DNA of 64,000 nt from Pontivivens insulae (GTDB lineage: Bacteria > Pseudomonadota > Alphaproteobacteria > Rhodobacterales > Rhodobacteraceae), in assembly GCF_900302495.1 (NCBI RefSeq), contig NZ_OMKW01000001.1, positions 434,001 through 498,000 on the forward strand, given 5' to 3'. The position numbers and the translations under genes are program-made. The notes below the pieces were generated by a model. The model was not told the DNA's origin. It ran no database searches and saw nothing but the letters and a program-made list of their open reading frames with translations. This document shows positions 54,555 to 62,599 of this stretch, one piece after another (position 1 is the stretch's first letter; every line of letters starts with the position of its first letter).

Positions 54555-55513
54555 ACTGCATCGTTATAACAGCCATCGGTGGCGACATCGCACAAGGCGT
54601 CGCACGAACCCTCAGACGAGCCTATCCGTCCTGTAAACTCGTTGGTACAGACATGGGCACCCGCCACGCCGGGCATCTTTTTGTCGATGAGGTTATCACT
54701 GCGCCCGAGGCTAGTGAATCATCTTACCGAGCATGGCTTGATGATCTGCTACGTGAGAAGCAGGCCGACTTCTGCATTCCGATGTCAGAAGCCGAACTTG
54801 TAGCCTTGCTGAAAGATGGGCTCGAAATGCCAAGTGGCGTGCCACTGGTGACGGCAGGACAAGACGCTCTCCGAATAGGCCAAGATAAGTTGGCGACTGT
54901 TCATTTTCTTGAAGATATCGGCGTTCCGTCTCCGTGGTGCCTCACAGATCCATCGGAACTGACGGCAGCACACCTGCCTTGTATCTATAAGCCGCGCAGC
55001 GGGTCGGGTTCCAAGGCATTGTTCATATGCTCGGATGTCGAAGAAGTCGCCTTCCATTCGACCCGCCACCCCGGCGGGATCTTTCAGGAACTGCTATTGC
55101 CGGACGATCAGGAATACACCTGCGCGGTATTTCGCGACCGGCTAGGACAGATCGCTGTGCTTCAGCTTCACCGAGAGTTAGCAGACGGAGCAACTGCATG
55201 GGCCGAGGTCGTGGACATTCCCCAGATAAACGAGGTTTGCACCAAAGTTTCTATGGCCCTTAACCTACGGGGAGCGCTCAATATCCAGTTGAGGCTGACA
55301 GAAGCTGGCCCCCGCATTTTTGAGATTAACGCACGCTTTTCTTCCACGGCTGAAATGCGCGCACTGATGGGTTTTAAGGATGTCATTTGGACCCTGGAAG
55401 ATCTGCAAGGAAAGATTCCGGACATAGAGTTCCCGCCGATCGGCAGCACTGGCCTGCGGACAAGCGGCGTAGTCGTCCAGGCAGAACCATTTTGCAATGA
55501 CGGGTCCACTTGA
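54551..55513 (+). CDS. ATP-grasp carboxylate-amine ligase
   Basis: 320 residues. N-terminal pre-ATP-grasp Rossmann (ITAIGGDIAQGVARTLRRA) like carbamoyl-phosphate-synthase or PylC-type ligases; ATP-binding strands CIYKPRSGSGSKALFIC and IFQELLLPDDQEYTC; magnesium-binding PRIFEINARFSSTAEM. Such enzymes join a carboxylate to an amine through an acyl phosphate. In this operon it could attach an amino acid or other acid to an amino sugar freed by the PIG-L enzyme encoded next. Coupled to both neighbours by overlapping start/stop codons. Confidence 0.85.
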   Translation: MNCIVITAIGGDIAQGVARTLRRAYPSCKLVGTDMGTRHAGHLFVDEVITAPEASESSYRAWLDDLLREKQADFCIPMSEAELVALLKDGLEMPSGVPLVTAGQDALRIGQDKLATVHFLEDIGVPSPWCLTDPSELTAAHLPCIYKPRSGSGSKALFICSDVEEVAFHSTRHPGGIFQELLLPDDQEYTCAVFRDRLGQIAVLQLHRELADGATAWAEVVDIPQINEVCTKVSMALNLRGALNIQLRLTEAGPRIFEINARFSSTAEMRALMGFKDVIWTLEDLQGKIPDIEFPPIGSTGLRTSGVVVQAEPFCNDGST

Positions 55514-56193
55514 TGAGCAACAATTCGTTATTGGTCGTCGTCGCCCATGGTGATGATGAGGTTCTAGGCGCAGGTGGCGTAATGGCCAAACGTGCAGCCG
55601 CTGGTGATCGCGTGTCTGTTGTAATCCTTGCAGACGGTGTCGGCTCCCGCAACACGTCGACCTTCGAAGCCGAACGCGCGCGCAGACGGGACGCCGCCCG
55701 CGCTGCTTGTGAAATCCTTGGCGCACAGCCTCCACTATTTCACGAATTTCCAGACAATCGCATGGACACGGTGGCCTTGCTTGATATCGCCCAGGTCATT
55801 GAGCAACACATTGCTGATATGACGCCGAGCTGGATAATCACTCATCATGATAGCGACGTGAATATCGATCACAAAAGGACACACCTCGCCTGCCAAGCCG
55901 CGTGCAGACCTCAAAGCGGCCATCCGGTAAGGCGTCTGATGTACTGCGAAGTTGCCTCAAGCACCGAATGGCGTACTCAAGGGGCAGAAACTCTATTTCA
56001 GCCCAACTGGTTCGAGGATATTTCACAGTTCATGCGACAAAAGCAGGCTGCCTTGGCAGCCTATGCGGAGGAGATGCGCGAATGGCCGCACCCCCGCTCC
56101 TATCAAGGGGTTGAGGCGCTGAATACGTGGCGAGGAGCGATGGTAGGTGTAGACCGAGCCGAAGCATTTCAGTTGGGCCGCCAAATTGGATAG
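55513..56193 (+). CDS. PIG-L family N-deacetylase
   Basis: 226 residues from ATG 55513, which shares a base with the previous stop (TGATG). It removes N-acetyl groups from amino sugars using zinc. The metal motif reads VVVAHGDDEVLGAGG (A-H-G-D-D-E instead of the usual A-H-P-D-D-E), and the second motif HHDSDVNIDHKRTH is complete. Together with the ATP-grasp ligase it suggests removal of acetyl and replacement by another acyl group. Confidence 0.88.
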   Translation: MSNNSLLVVVAHGDDEVLGAGGVMAKRAAAGDRVSVVILADGVGSRNTSTFEAERARRRDAARAACEILGAQPPLFHEFPDNRMDTVALLDIAQVIEQHIADMTPSWIITHHDSDVNIDHKRTHLACQAACRPQSGHPVRRLMYCEVASSTEWRTQGAETLFQPNWFEDISQFMRQKQAALAAYAEEMREWPHPRSYQGVEALNTWRGAMVGVDRAEAFQLGRQIG

Positions 56194-56220
56194 AGCTCAA
56201 ATTAGAAGGTGAGAGGGACA

Positions 56221-57270
56221 TTGGATCTAACAATCAACGGAGCACCCATCGGGCCAGGTCACGACCCGTTCATTATTCTTGAAGTCGGCATCAATCATAA
56301 TGGCGAAATGGACCGTGCGCGCGAAATGATCCGTAGCGCGCGCGATGCAGGTGCCGATGCGGTCAAGTTCCAAACCTTCCAAGCCGCGCGGTTCATTAAG
56401 GATGATACCGCGATGTTCACCTACGTATCCCAAGGTAAGGAGGTAACAGAAAGCCAAATGGCACTGTTTAGTCGCCACGAGTTCACGCCCGCGCAGTGGG
56501 CAGAGCTCAAGACGACATGTGATGACGAAGGCATCGTATTTATGTCAACACCGCAGGATCGAGACGATCTTGCGATATTGCTTGACGTCGGTGTCCCAGC
56601 CCTAAAGATCGGTTCGGACGACTTCACCAACACGCCACTGGTACATCACTATGCACAGACCGGTCTGCCGCTAATTCTATCATGTGGTATGGCAAATTTA
56701 GCCGAAGTCTACGAAAGTCTTACGGCATCTGGCGCATTGGACGGCGGAGAAGTCGCGTTGCTTTTGTGTACTTCACAGTATCCCACGCCACCCGAGGATG
56801 TGAACCTAGCGAAGCTCAAGACCTTGCAGGGCGCCTTTCCGGGACTCGTCGTCGGCCTCTCAGACCATACACGTGGATCCGTTGCAGCTGCTGCTGCGGT
56901 TGCTTTGGGTGCCAGCATCTTCGAAAAGCACTTCACACTGGACCGGAACCTTCCCGGACCAGATCATTGGTTCTCAGAAGACCCCGCTGACGCTCGTAGA
57001 TGGGTTGAGACGATCCGAACCGCACATCGCATGCTAGGCTCGTCACGCGTTGCACCGACTTCGGCTGAGCGGGATATGAAGCCGTTGGCGCGCCGATCCA
57101 TCACCGCTATGGTGGACATCGCAGAAGGCGAGGCATTCACACCCTCGAATGTCGATCTTCAACGACCCGGCACAGGCCTGCCTGCTCGCAATCTGGCAGA
57201 CTTTCACGGACAGGCCGCCCGCCGCGCGATCAAGGCGAACGAGCAACTGAGCTTTTCGGACATCGCGTGA
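56221..57270 (+). CDS. pseI: Nonulosonic acid synthase, PseI/NeuB family
   Basis: 349 residues from TTG 56221. That start is preferred over GTG 56209 because AAGGTGAGAGG lies just upstream and the length then fits NeuB. It condenses the PseG product with phosphoenolpyruvate to a nine-carbon acid. The barrel begins FIILEVGINHNGEMDRA, and QDRDDLAILLDVGVPALKIG, ILSCGMANL and FEKHFTLDRNLPGPDH are typical. A C-terminal SAF (antifreeze-like) domain starts around residue 285 (RRSITAMVDIAEGEAF). The PseI assignment over NeuB or LegI rests on the presence of PseB, PseC and PseG. Confidence 0.9.
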   Translation: MDLTINGAPIGPGHDPFIILEVGINHNGEMDRAREMIRSARDAGADAVKFQTFQAARFIKDDTAMFTYVSQGKEVTESQMALFSRHEFTPAQWAELKTTCDDEGIVFMSTPQDRDDLAILLDVGVPALKIGSDDFTNTPLVHHYAQTGLPLILSCGMANLAEVYESLTASGALDGGEVALLLCTSQYPTPPEDVNLAKLKTLQGAFPGLVVGLSDHTRGSVAAAAAVALGASIFEKHFTLDRNLPGPDHWFSEDPADARRWVETIRTAHRMLGSSRVAPTSAERDMKPLARRSITAMVDIAEGEAFTPSNVDLQRPGTGLPARNLADFHGQAARRAIKANEQLSFSDIA

Positions 57271-57953
57271 TGCGCATCAGCATCCATCAACCCGCCTACC
57301 TGCCGTGGCTGGGATATCTTGAGAAGATAGCTCAATCCGACGTGTTCGTCTTTCTGGATACTGTCCAGTTCGAGAAAAACAGTTTTACCAATCGCAACCA
57401 GATCAACAGCACGTCTGGCCCAATCTGGCTGACTGTACCCGTCGTCAGCAAGGGTCACATCGGTAAGCCACTATCGCAATTGCAGATTGCTGATGGGCAG
57501 CCGTGGGCGCGTAAGCACATTGCCAGCCTCCAAGCGAGCTATCGCAAAGCCCCATCTTATTCGCGCTTTTCAGAACAGATTGAAGCAACAATCCGCACTG
57601 ATACAGACCTTCTCGCCGACCTGTGCTTTGAACAATTATGCGTTCTTGCCGAGCTTTTTGAGCTCGAGACAAAAATTGTGAAGGCGAGCACGCTCAATCT
57701 CAGAAGTCGCAAATCCGATCTAATCCTTGAGATTTGTACAGAGCTTGGTGCAACCCACTACCTTTCAGGGACGCATGGCCGGGACTATCTTGAACTCGAA
57801 GCCTTCGACAAGAACGGAATCGACGTCGCGTTTCAGAGCTTTTCGACACCACAATACTCACAAATACACGGTGATTTTATACCGAACCTCGCCTGCGTGG
57901 ATTATCTGTTCAATCTGTCGGTCGATCAGTCGCCAGCAGCACTTTTTGCATAG
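57270..57953 (+). CDS. WbqC family protein
   Basis: 227 residues. The start RISIHQPAYLPWLGYLEKI, VFVFLDTVQFEKNSFTNRN, and the later TELGATHYLSGTHGRDYL are the WbqC family pattern. The family occurs in O-antigen and nonulosonic acid loci and has no firmly known activity; a link to acyl or aminoacyl modification of sugars has been suggested from gene context. Coupled to pseI by TGATG. Confidence 0.88.
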   Translation: MRISIHQPAYLPWLGYLEKIAQSDVFVFLDTVQFEKNSFTNRNQINSTSGPIWLTVPVVSKGHIGKPLSQLQIADGQPWARKHIASLQASYRKAPSYSRFSEQIEATIRTDTDLLADLCFEQLCVLAELFELETKIVKASTLNLRSRKSDLILEICTELGATHYLSGTHGRDYLELEAFDKNGIDVAFQSFSTPQYSQIHGDFIPNLACVDYLFNLSVDQSPAALFA

Positions 57954-58024
57954 TGCGGCACCCAAACCACGTAATAGAGAAAAGTATCCGAACATAAATC
58001 CGTGTCCTTCGGTCAGAGGAAACC

Positions 58025-60046
58025 ATGAAAACCGTTGCTATTATTCAGGCCCGCATGGGTTCGACCAGGCTGCCCGGCAAGGTGATGAAGTTGCTCGGAA
58101 ACACTCCGGCGATTGGTGTCCTCTACGAACGGCTGAAGACATGTAAAAATATTGACGGCATCGTCCTCGCAACCTCCGCTTTGCCGCGTGAGGAGCCGCT
58201 AGTAGCCTACTCACAAAAGCAAGGCATCTCGATCTATCGTGGCGATGAAATTGATGTTCTTGGTCGCTACCATAACGCTGCTCGCCTAGCAGAAGCAGAT
58301 GTAATTCTGCGCATTACCGGGGACTGTCCGCTAGTTGATCCCGCGCTGACAGATGAGATGATCGAAGCGTTCATGTCGGCAAATGTCGACTACTATTCCA
58401 ATACTCAACCCCCAGTTTTTCCAGACGGACTCGACGTCGAAATTTTCTCGATGGCTGCTCTCGGACGAGCTTTTGTAGAAACAGATCTATCTCATCATCG
58501 CGAGCATGTTACGCCTTATTTGCGAGAGGATCCTGGGTTCCGCCGAGCCACTCATCCTTGCAACACTGACAATTCCGACCTGCGCATCACGCTAGACGAA
58601 GCAGCGGATCTCCGAGCCCTTGATCAGATCGTCAAAGCATTCCATCCACGCCTCGACATGGGCTGGCGTGAGATTGTGAGCTATCTCAGAAAGAACAGTC
58701 TCGAGAATCAGGTCATCGAGCGTAACGAGGGAAGCAACATGGGTAGTGGTCAAAAACTTTGGCAACGTGCACGGCAGATCATTCCGGGCGGAAACATGCT
58801 TCTATCCAAACGCGGGGAAATGACACTACCCGAGCTCTGGCCAAGTTACTTTTCAAAAACCGACGGCGCTACTGTCTGGGACATGGACGGCGTCGAATAT
58901 CTGGATATGGGTGTGATGGGCGTTGGGACAAACACGCTGGGCTACAGCCATCCGGAGGTTGATGCTGTGGTCATGGATGTTGTGCGATCGGGCAACATGA
59001 GCACATTGAATGCGCCCGAAGAAGTATATCTCGCCGAACGTCTGATCGACATGCATCCATTTGCAGAAATGGCACGCTTCGCCCGCTCCGGAGGGGAGGC
59101 AAATGCCATTGCCGTGCGCATCGGCCGCGCGGCGGCAGGCCGCGATGGCGTGGCCATTTGCGGCTATCACGGATGGCATGATTGGTATCTGTCGACCAAC
59201 CTAACACGTAGCGACAGCCTTGGTGATCACCTGCTGTCCGGCCTCTCGACCGATGGTGTTCCCAAGGGCCTGACCGGCCTGACGCACCCATTCCTGTACA
59301 ACCAAATCGAGCAACTTGAAGAGATCGTCCGCACACAAGAAATCGGTGTAATTAAGATGGAAGTTGCGCGCAATTTCGAACCGCAGAACGACTTTCTGCA
59401 GAAGGTACGGTCCCTTGCAACCCGTCATGGCATCGTTCTGATCTTTGATGAATGCACTTCCGGCTTTCGCCAGAGTTTTGGCGGGCTGCACAAAGTCTAC
59501 GGGGTAGAGCCTGACATCGCTGTGTTCGGGAAGACTCTCGGCAACGGCTATGCTGTTTCCGCTGTCATCGGGCGGTCCGAGGTGATGCAGGCTGCACAAA
59601 ATACGTTTATATCCAGCACTTTCTGGACGGAGCGTATCGGCTCGGCAGCTGGGTTGAGAACTCTAGATGTGATGGAGCGGGAAAAATCGTGGGAGTATAT
59701 CACAGCGCGCGGCGGTGAGATCTCGAGGCTTTGGGCTGATTTGGCGGAGCGCAATGGACTAAAAATCGAAACTTCTGGGCTACCTGCGCTGTCGAGCTTC
59801 GATTTCATCAATGATCAAGCACGCGCCTGCAAAACATATCTCGCGCAAGCAATGCTTGAGGATGGTATCCTCGGCAGCTCAAGCTTCTTCGCCTCGATGG
59901 CCCACACAGACGCGCACGTCGAACGTTACGGACAAAGCATTGACCGCATTTTTCAGACAATTTCACAAGATCTTGCTGAGGGCCGCCCGGTTGAAAACCG
60001 ACTACGTGGCCCGCTTTGCCACACTGGCTTCAAGCGATTGAACTAA
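58025..60046 (+). CDS. Fusion of SpsF-type cytidylyltransferase and class III aminotransferase
   Basis: 673 residues; AGAGG precedes the start. Residues 1-238 are an SpsF-type nucleotidyltransferase (AIIQARMGSTRLPGKVMKLL, LRITGDCPLVDPAL, LDVEIFSM), related to CMP-sugar synthetases but not the canonical PseF/NeuA type with its PARGGSK motif. Residues 239-673 are a glutamate-1-semialdehyde-aminomutase-like PLP enzyme: QRARQIIPGGNMLLSK, ARSGGEANAIAVRIGRA, LIFDECTSGFRQSFGG and the PLP Lys in IAVFGKTLGNGYAV. The junction Met239 (ATG 58739) has GAGGGAA 5 bases upstream, so a separate 435-residue aminotransferase may also be made. Last gene of the operon. Confidence 0.88.
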   Translation: MKTVAIIQARMGSTRLPGKVMKLLGNTPAIGVLYERLKTCKNIDGIVLATSALPREEPLVAYSQKQGISIYRGDEIDVLGRYHNAARLAEADVILRITGDCPLVDPALTDEMIEAFMSANVDYYSNTQPPVFPDGLDVEIFSMAALGRAFVETDLSHHREHVTPYLREDPGFRRATHPCNTDNSDLRITLDEAADLRALDQIVKAFHPRLDMGWREIVSYLRKNSLENQVIERNEGSNMGSGQKLWQRARQIIPGGNMLLSKRGEMTLPELWPSYFSKTDGATVWDMDGVEYLDMGVMGVGTNTLGYSHPEVDAVVMDVVRSGNMSTLNAPEEVYLAERLIDMHPFAEMARFARSGGEANAIAVRIGRAAAGRDGVAICGYHGWHDWYLSTNLTRSDSLGDHLLSGLSTDGVPKGLTGLTHPFLYNQIEQLEEIVRTQEIGVIKMEVARNFEPQNDFLQKVRSLATRHGIVLIFDECTSGFRQSFGGLHKVYGVEPDIAVFGKTLGNGYAVSAVIGRSEVMQAAQNTFISSTFWTERIGSAAGLRTLDVMEREKSWEYITARGGEISRLWADLAERNGLKIETSGLPALSSFDFINDQARACKTYLAQAMLEDGILGSSSFFASMAHTDAHVERYGQSIDRIFQTISQDLAEGRPVENRLRGPLCHTGFKRLN

Positions 60047-60056
60047 GATATATTGA

Positions 60057-61235
60057 CTATTCGTTGACGTGATCACCGCTGCCACGGCCCCGGGCAGTGG
60101 CGATCGCGATGCGGACGTCAAGCAGGATGGCGCGTAGCGCTACGTAGTCGGCATCGCGACGGGCGAGCCGAATTGGTTCGCTCATGTCGATCCCTTCAAC
60201 CTGTGCCAGACCACTTATACCTGGCAAAATGTCGAGCACGCCGCGAGCACGCCGTTCCGACACCAGTTCAGTCTGCACGGGAAGGCAGGGGCGCGGGCCA
60301 ATCAGGCTCAACTCGCCGCGCAGGATATTAATGATTTGCGGAAGCTCATCGAGCTTTGTGCGTCTAAGAAAATGACCAACGCCAGTTACTGAAGCAGCAC
60401 TCACCTCATGGGTACCAGCCTGCTTGGTGCCAATGGTCATGGTCCTGAACTTATACAGAGGGAAATTTCGACCGCCTTTCCCAACTCGTTGCTGCACGAA
60501 GAGCCCCGGTCCGGGTGACGATATTGCTACGATTGCCCAGACGATCAGCAGCATCCACCATAGCGCGATCAGTACACCCAGCGCGAAGCCCCAATCCATC
60601 ATCAGGCGCATAGTCTTATATGCCGGATTTTGCACCTGACCATCCGTCAGGATACCGCCCTCTCCACCACTTAGAATATGTGTTGCCAAGCGATCCACAT
60701 GCACCGCTGGTTTTAAAGCAGAAAGCACGGTCAGCGCACTCGGCCTCAGCCACCTAGGCAAGCGTTCCAGCTTAGCGAGTTTTCCAGAAAAGTGATCGCC
60801 GTAAACGATTGGGAGAAACACCGTACGTACCTCGATGCCATCCACCGCATTCAAGATGGCCTGCGCTTTGCGTTTGCTAACTGAATAGGGGTCAACACGC
60901 TTTTCATCGAGCGCCTGTATTGTTGAAACCTGCAAGAACCGCGTGACCTGAGCAGCCTTCGCTGACGCTAAAGTGTCGGCCAGCAACGCCACGTTAATAG
61001 CGTCGAATGCGGCCTCATCACCCGGTTGATCGTTGTTAAGCACCGCGAGGTGAACCAAGAGATCGCCCTCGAGGGTAGGTAACGAATTGTAATCATGCGT
61101 GGGAAGTTCGGGAAATAGCGCCTTCAAGCGTTCAGGATCACGACCGACGAGGACAAGGGACGCACCGCCCGCCTGCAAGCGGGGTACGAGCTGTCGACCA
61201 ATGAAGCCTGATGCGCCCGTGATGATGATTTTCAT
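60057..61235 (-). CDS. Hybrid nucleoside-diphosphate-sugar epimerase/phosphoglycosyltransferase
   Basis: 392 residues. Residues 1-200 are an extended SDR (IIITGASGFIGRQLVPRL, with Y-x3-K in DPYSVSKRKAQ) that is shorter than the usual 300. Residues about 205-392 are a bacterial sugar transferase: one membrane helix (LIALWWMLLIVWAIVAI), GPGLFVQQRVGKGGRNF, LYKFRTMTIGT, KLDELPQIINILRGELSLIG and PRPCLP. This is the WbaP/WcaJ/PglC class that starts glycan assembly by moving a phosphosugar to undecaprenyl phosphate. The fusion suggests that the epimerase hands its product straight to the transferase. It faces the large operon, with 10 bp between stops. Confidence 0.92.
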   Translation of the reverse strand: MKIIITGASGFIGRQLVPRLQAGGASLVLVGRDPERLKALFPELPTHDYNSLPTLEGDLLVHLAVLNNDQPGDEAAFDAINVALLADTLASAKAAQVTRFLQVSTIQALDEKRVDPYSVSKRKAQAILNAVDGIEVRTVFLPIVYGDHFSGKLAKLERLPRWLRPSALTVLSALKPAVHVDRLATHILSGGEGGILTDGQVQNPAYKTMRLMMDWGFALGVLIALWWMLLIVWAIVAISSPGPGLFVQQRVGKGGRNFPLYKFRTMTIGTKQAGTHEVSAASVTGVGHFLRRTKLDELPQIINILRGELSLIGPRPCLPVQTELVSERRARGVLDILPGISGLAQVEGIDMSEPIRLARRDADYVALRAILLDVRIAIATARGRGSGDHVNE

Positions 61236-61299
61236 GGCCCATATCCCTCGCCGCTCGATTTCAAAGCCCTACCCGAGCCCGGCGGGTCTGTCCACGAGG

Positions 61300-62052
61300 C
61301 TAGGGTGCCGCAAGAGCCTCAAACAGCTCGCGGGTCGCTTGATCTGCTGGGAAGTAGAGTTCCACGCGCAGGGCATCCAGCGTCACGTCTTCGGGGGTGC
61401 CGAACTGGCTGAGTGTCGTGAACATGGCGAGACGTTGATCTCCCATGCGCAGCACGGTCGGGATGACGGGCTGCAAGGCTTCTCGTCTGGGCTTCCCCAC
61501 GGCGGACAGATGCGCAGCCGCCATGTCAAGGCGTGGCACACCGCCTTGGGCCGCACTTTCCAGTCTCAACCGATGGGCCGCATGGTGGGCGACCTCTGCC
61601 CAGTTCTCGACCAAGGGCGGCAGATGATCTGACATCATCAGATCGAGCAGGCTGTCCCCCACCCCAACACCGAGTGGACCAAACAGCACAGCCGCGACCC
61701 TGTTCATCTGCTGCACCGACCACAGCCGGTCGATGGCGATGGCGGGGTAAGGCTCATGCACTGTCAACATATGCGTCACCGCGGCGCGGATCGGTACCAT
61801 CTCAGCCTCCGCCCAATCCCGGGCGGCATACCGTGCAGCAAATCCGGCATGCAGCAGCATGGTGTTGCGCGCATCCAGCGGCAGCTGCAAGGCGTCCCCC
61901 AGCCGATCAATCATCTGCGGACTGGGCCGCGCCCTGCCCGTCTCCAGAAACGAGAGATGGCGCACCGACATCTCCACCTCTGTCGCGAGTTGCAACTGGC
62001 TGAAACGGCGTGCCTTGCGCCAGGATCGAAGTGTATCAGGAAATTGGGTCAT
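61300..62052 (-). CDS. XRE-family transcriptional regulator with MmyB-like ligand-binding domain
   Basis: 250 residues. The N-terminal helix-turn-helix is LRSWRKARRFSQLQLATEVE and SVRHLSFLETGRARPS. The rest (from MLLHAGFAARYAARDW) matches the MmyB-like ligand-binding domain, which senses a small, often hydrophobic, molecule. It is divergent from the membrane protein gene at 62160, and a palindrome (62073-62093) lies in its promoter, so autoregulation and control of that gene are likely. Confidence 0.88.
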   Translation of the reverse strand: MTQFPDTLRSWRKARRFSQLQLATEVEMSVRHLSFLETGRARPSPQMIDRLGDALQLPLDARNTMLLHAGFAARYAARDWAEAEMVPIRAAVTHMLTVHEPYPAIAIDRLWSVQQMNRVAAVLFGPLGVGVGDSLLDLMMSDHLPPLVENWAEVAHHAAHRLRLESAAQGGVPRLDMAAAHLSAVGKPRREALQPVIPTVLRMGDQRLAMFTTLSQFGTPEDVTLDALRVELYFPADQATRELFEALAAP

Positions 62053-62072
62053 ACCCCGACTCTATGCCGCAA

Positions 62073-62093
62073 AGGTAATCGTGTCATTTACCT
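62073..62093. promoter_or_regulatory. Palindrome AGGTAA-n9-TTACCT, candidate operator of the XRE regulator
   Basis: AGGTAA (62073-62078) and TTACCT (62088-62093) are exact inverted copies 9 bases apart. The centre is 31 bp before the regulator's ATG and about 77 bp before the divergent gene's ATG, a typical place for an autoregulatory site. Confidence 0.5.
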
Positions 62094-62159
62094 CTGAGGG
62101 AATTGGAACGGCCATATCCCCTCCCCCAGATTGCAGCCATCACTCAGATGGAGCACCCC

Positions 62160-62594
62160 ATGACACAGTCCTTTCACAAATTCTGGCTCAAGATCACCGC
62201 AATCGTCATCGGCTCATTCGGCCCGGTCTTTTTCCTCGCGACGATGGAAGCCACGGCAGAGCCTGCCCGCCTCACAATGGATATTCTGAGCTGGCCCCTT
62301 GATGGCGCGACCACATGGGCATCGCCAGACACGCGCTTTCTGTCAGCCCTCACCGGAGGTTTCCTGCTGGGATGGGGTGTGACGATCTGGCTACTGCAGC
62401 AATGGGTCTATGACCTTGCTCCCGAAAAAGTCCGCCGCGCGGTTCTGTTCGGCCTGCTCAGCTGGTTCATACTCGACTCGACCGGATCTGCCCTGTCGGG
62501 CAATCCGTCGAATGTGCTGTTCAATATCGGCGTGTTGCTGCTGGGTGTCGGGCCGCTCTGGCGGCCCGCTGTGGAGGACATGAAAACGGCCTGA
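62160..62594 (+). CDS. Small integral membrane protein, function unknown
   Basis: 144 residues from ATG 62160, preceded by GGAG at 6 bases; the frame is open to 62103. Four hydrophobic segments are visible (about residues 9-28, 59-79, 91-108, 112-132). No catalytic motif is seen. Divergent from the XRE-type regulator, so it is probably that protein's target. I do not recognise the family. Confidence 0.75.
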   Translation: MTQSFHKFWLKITAIVIGSFGPVFFLATMEATAEPARLTMDILSWPLDGATTWASPDTRFLSALTGGFLLGWGVTIWLLQQWVYDLAPEKVRRAVLFGLLSWFILDSTGSALSGNPSNVLFNIGVLLLGVGPLWRPAVEDMKTA

Positions 62595-62599
62595 CCGCC

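Noticed and set aside
56221-57270. Sialic acid (Neu5Ac) synthase
   Set aside because: The family fits, but no NeuA or NeuC partner is present, while PseB, PseC and PseG are; a Pse-type substrate is more likely.
58025-58738. N-terminal domain as a canonical PseF or NeuA
   Set aside because: The motif IQARMGSTRLPGK is the SpsF type; PseF/NeuA have a PARGGSK-type loop.
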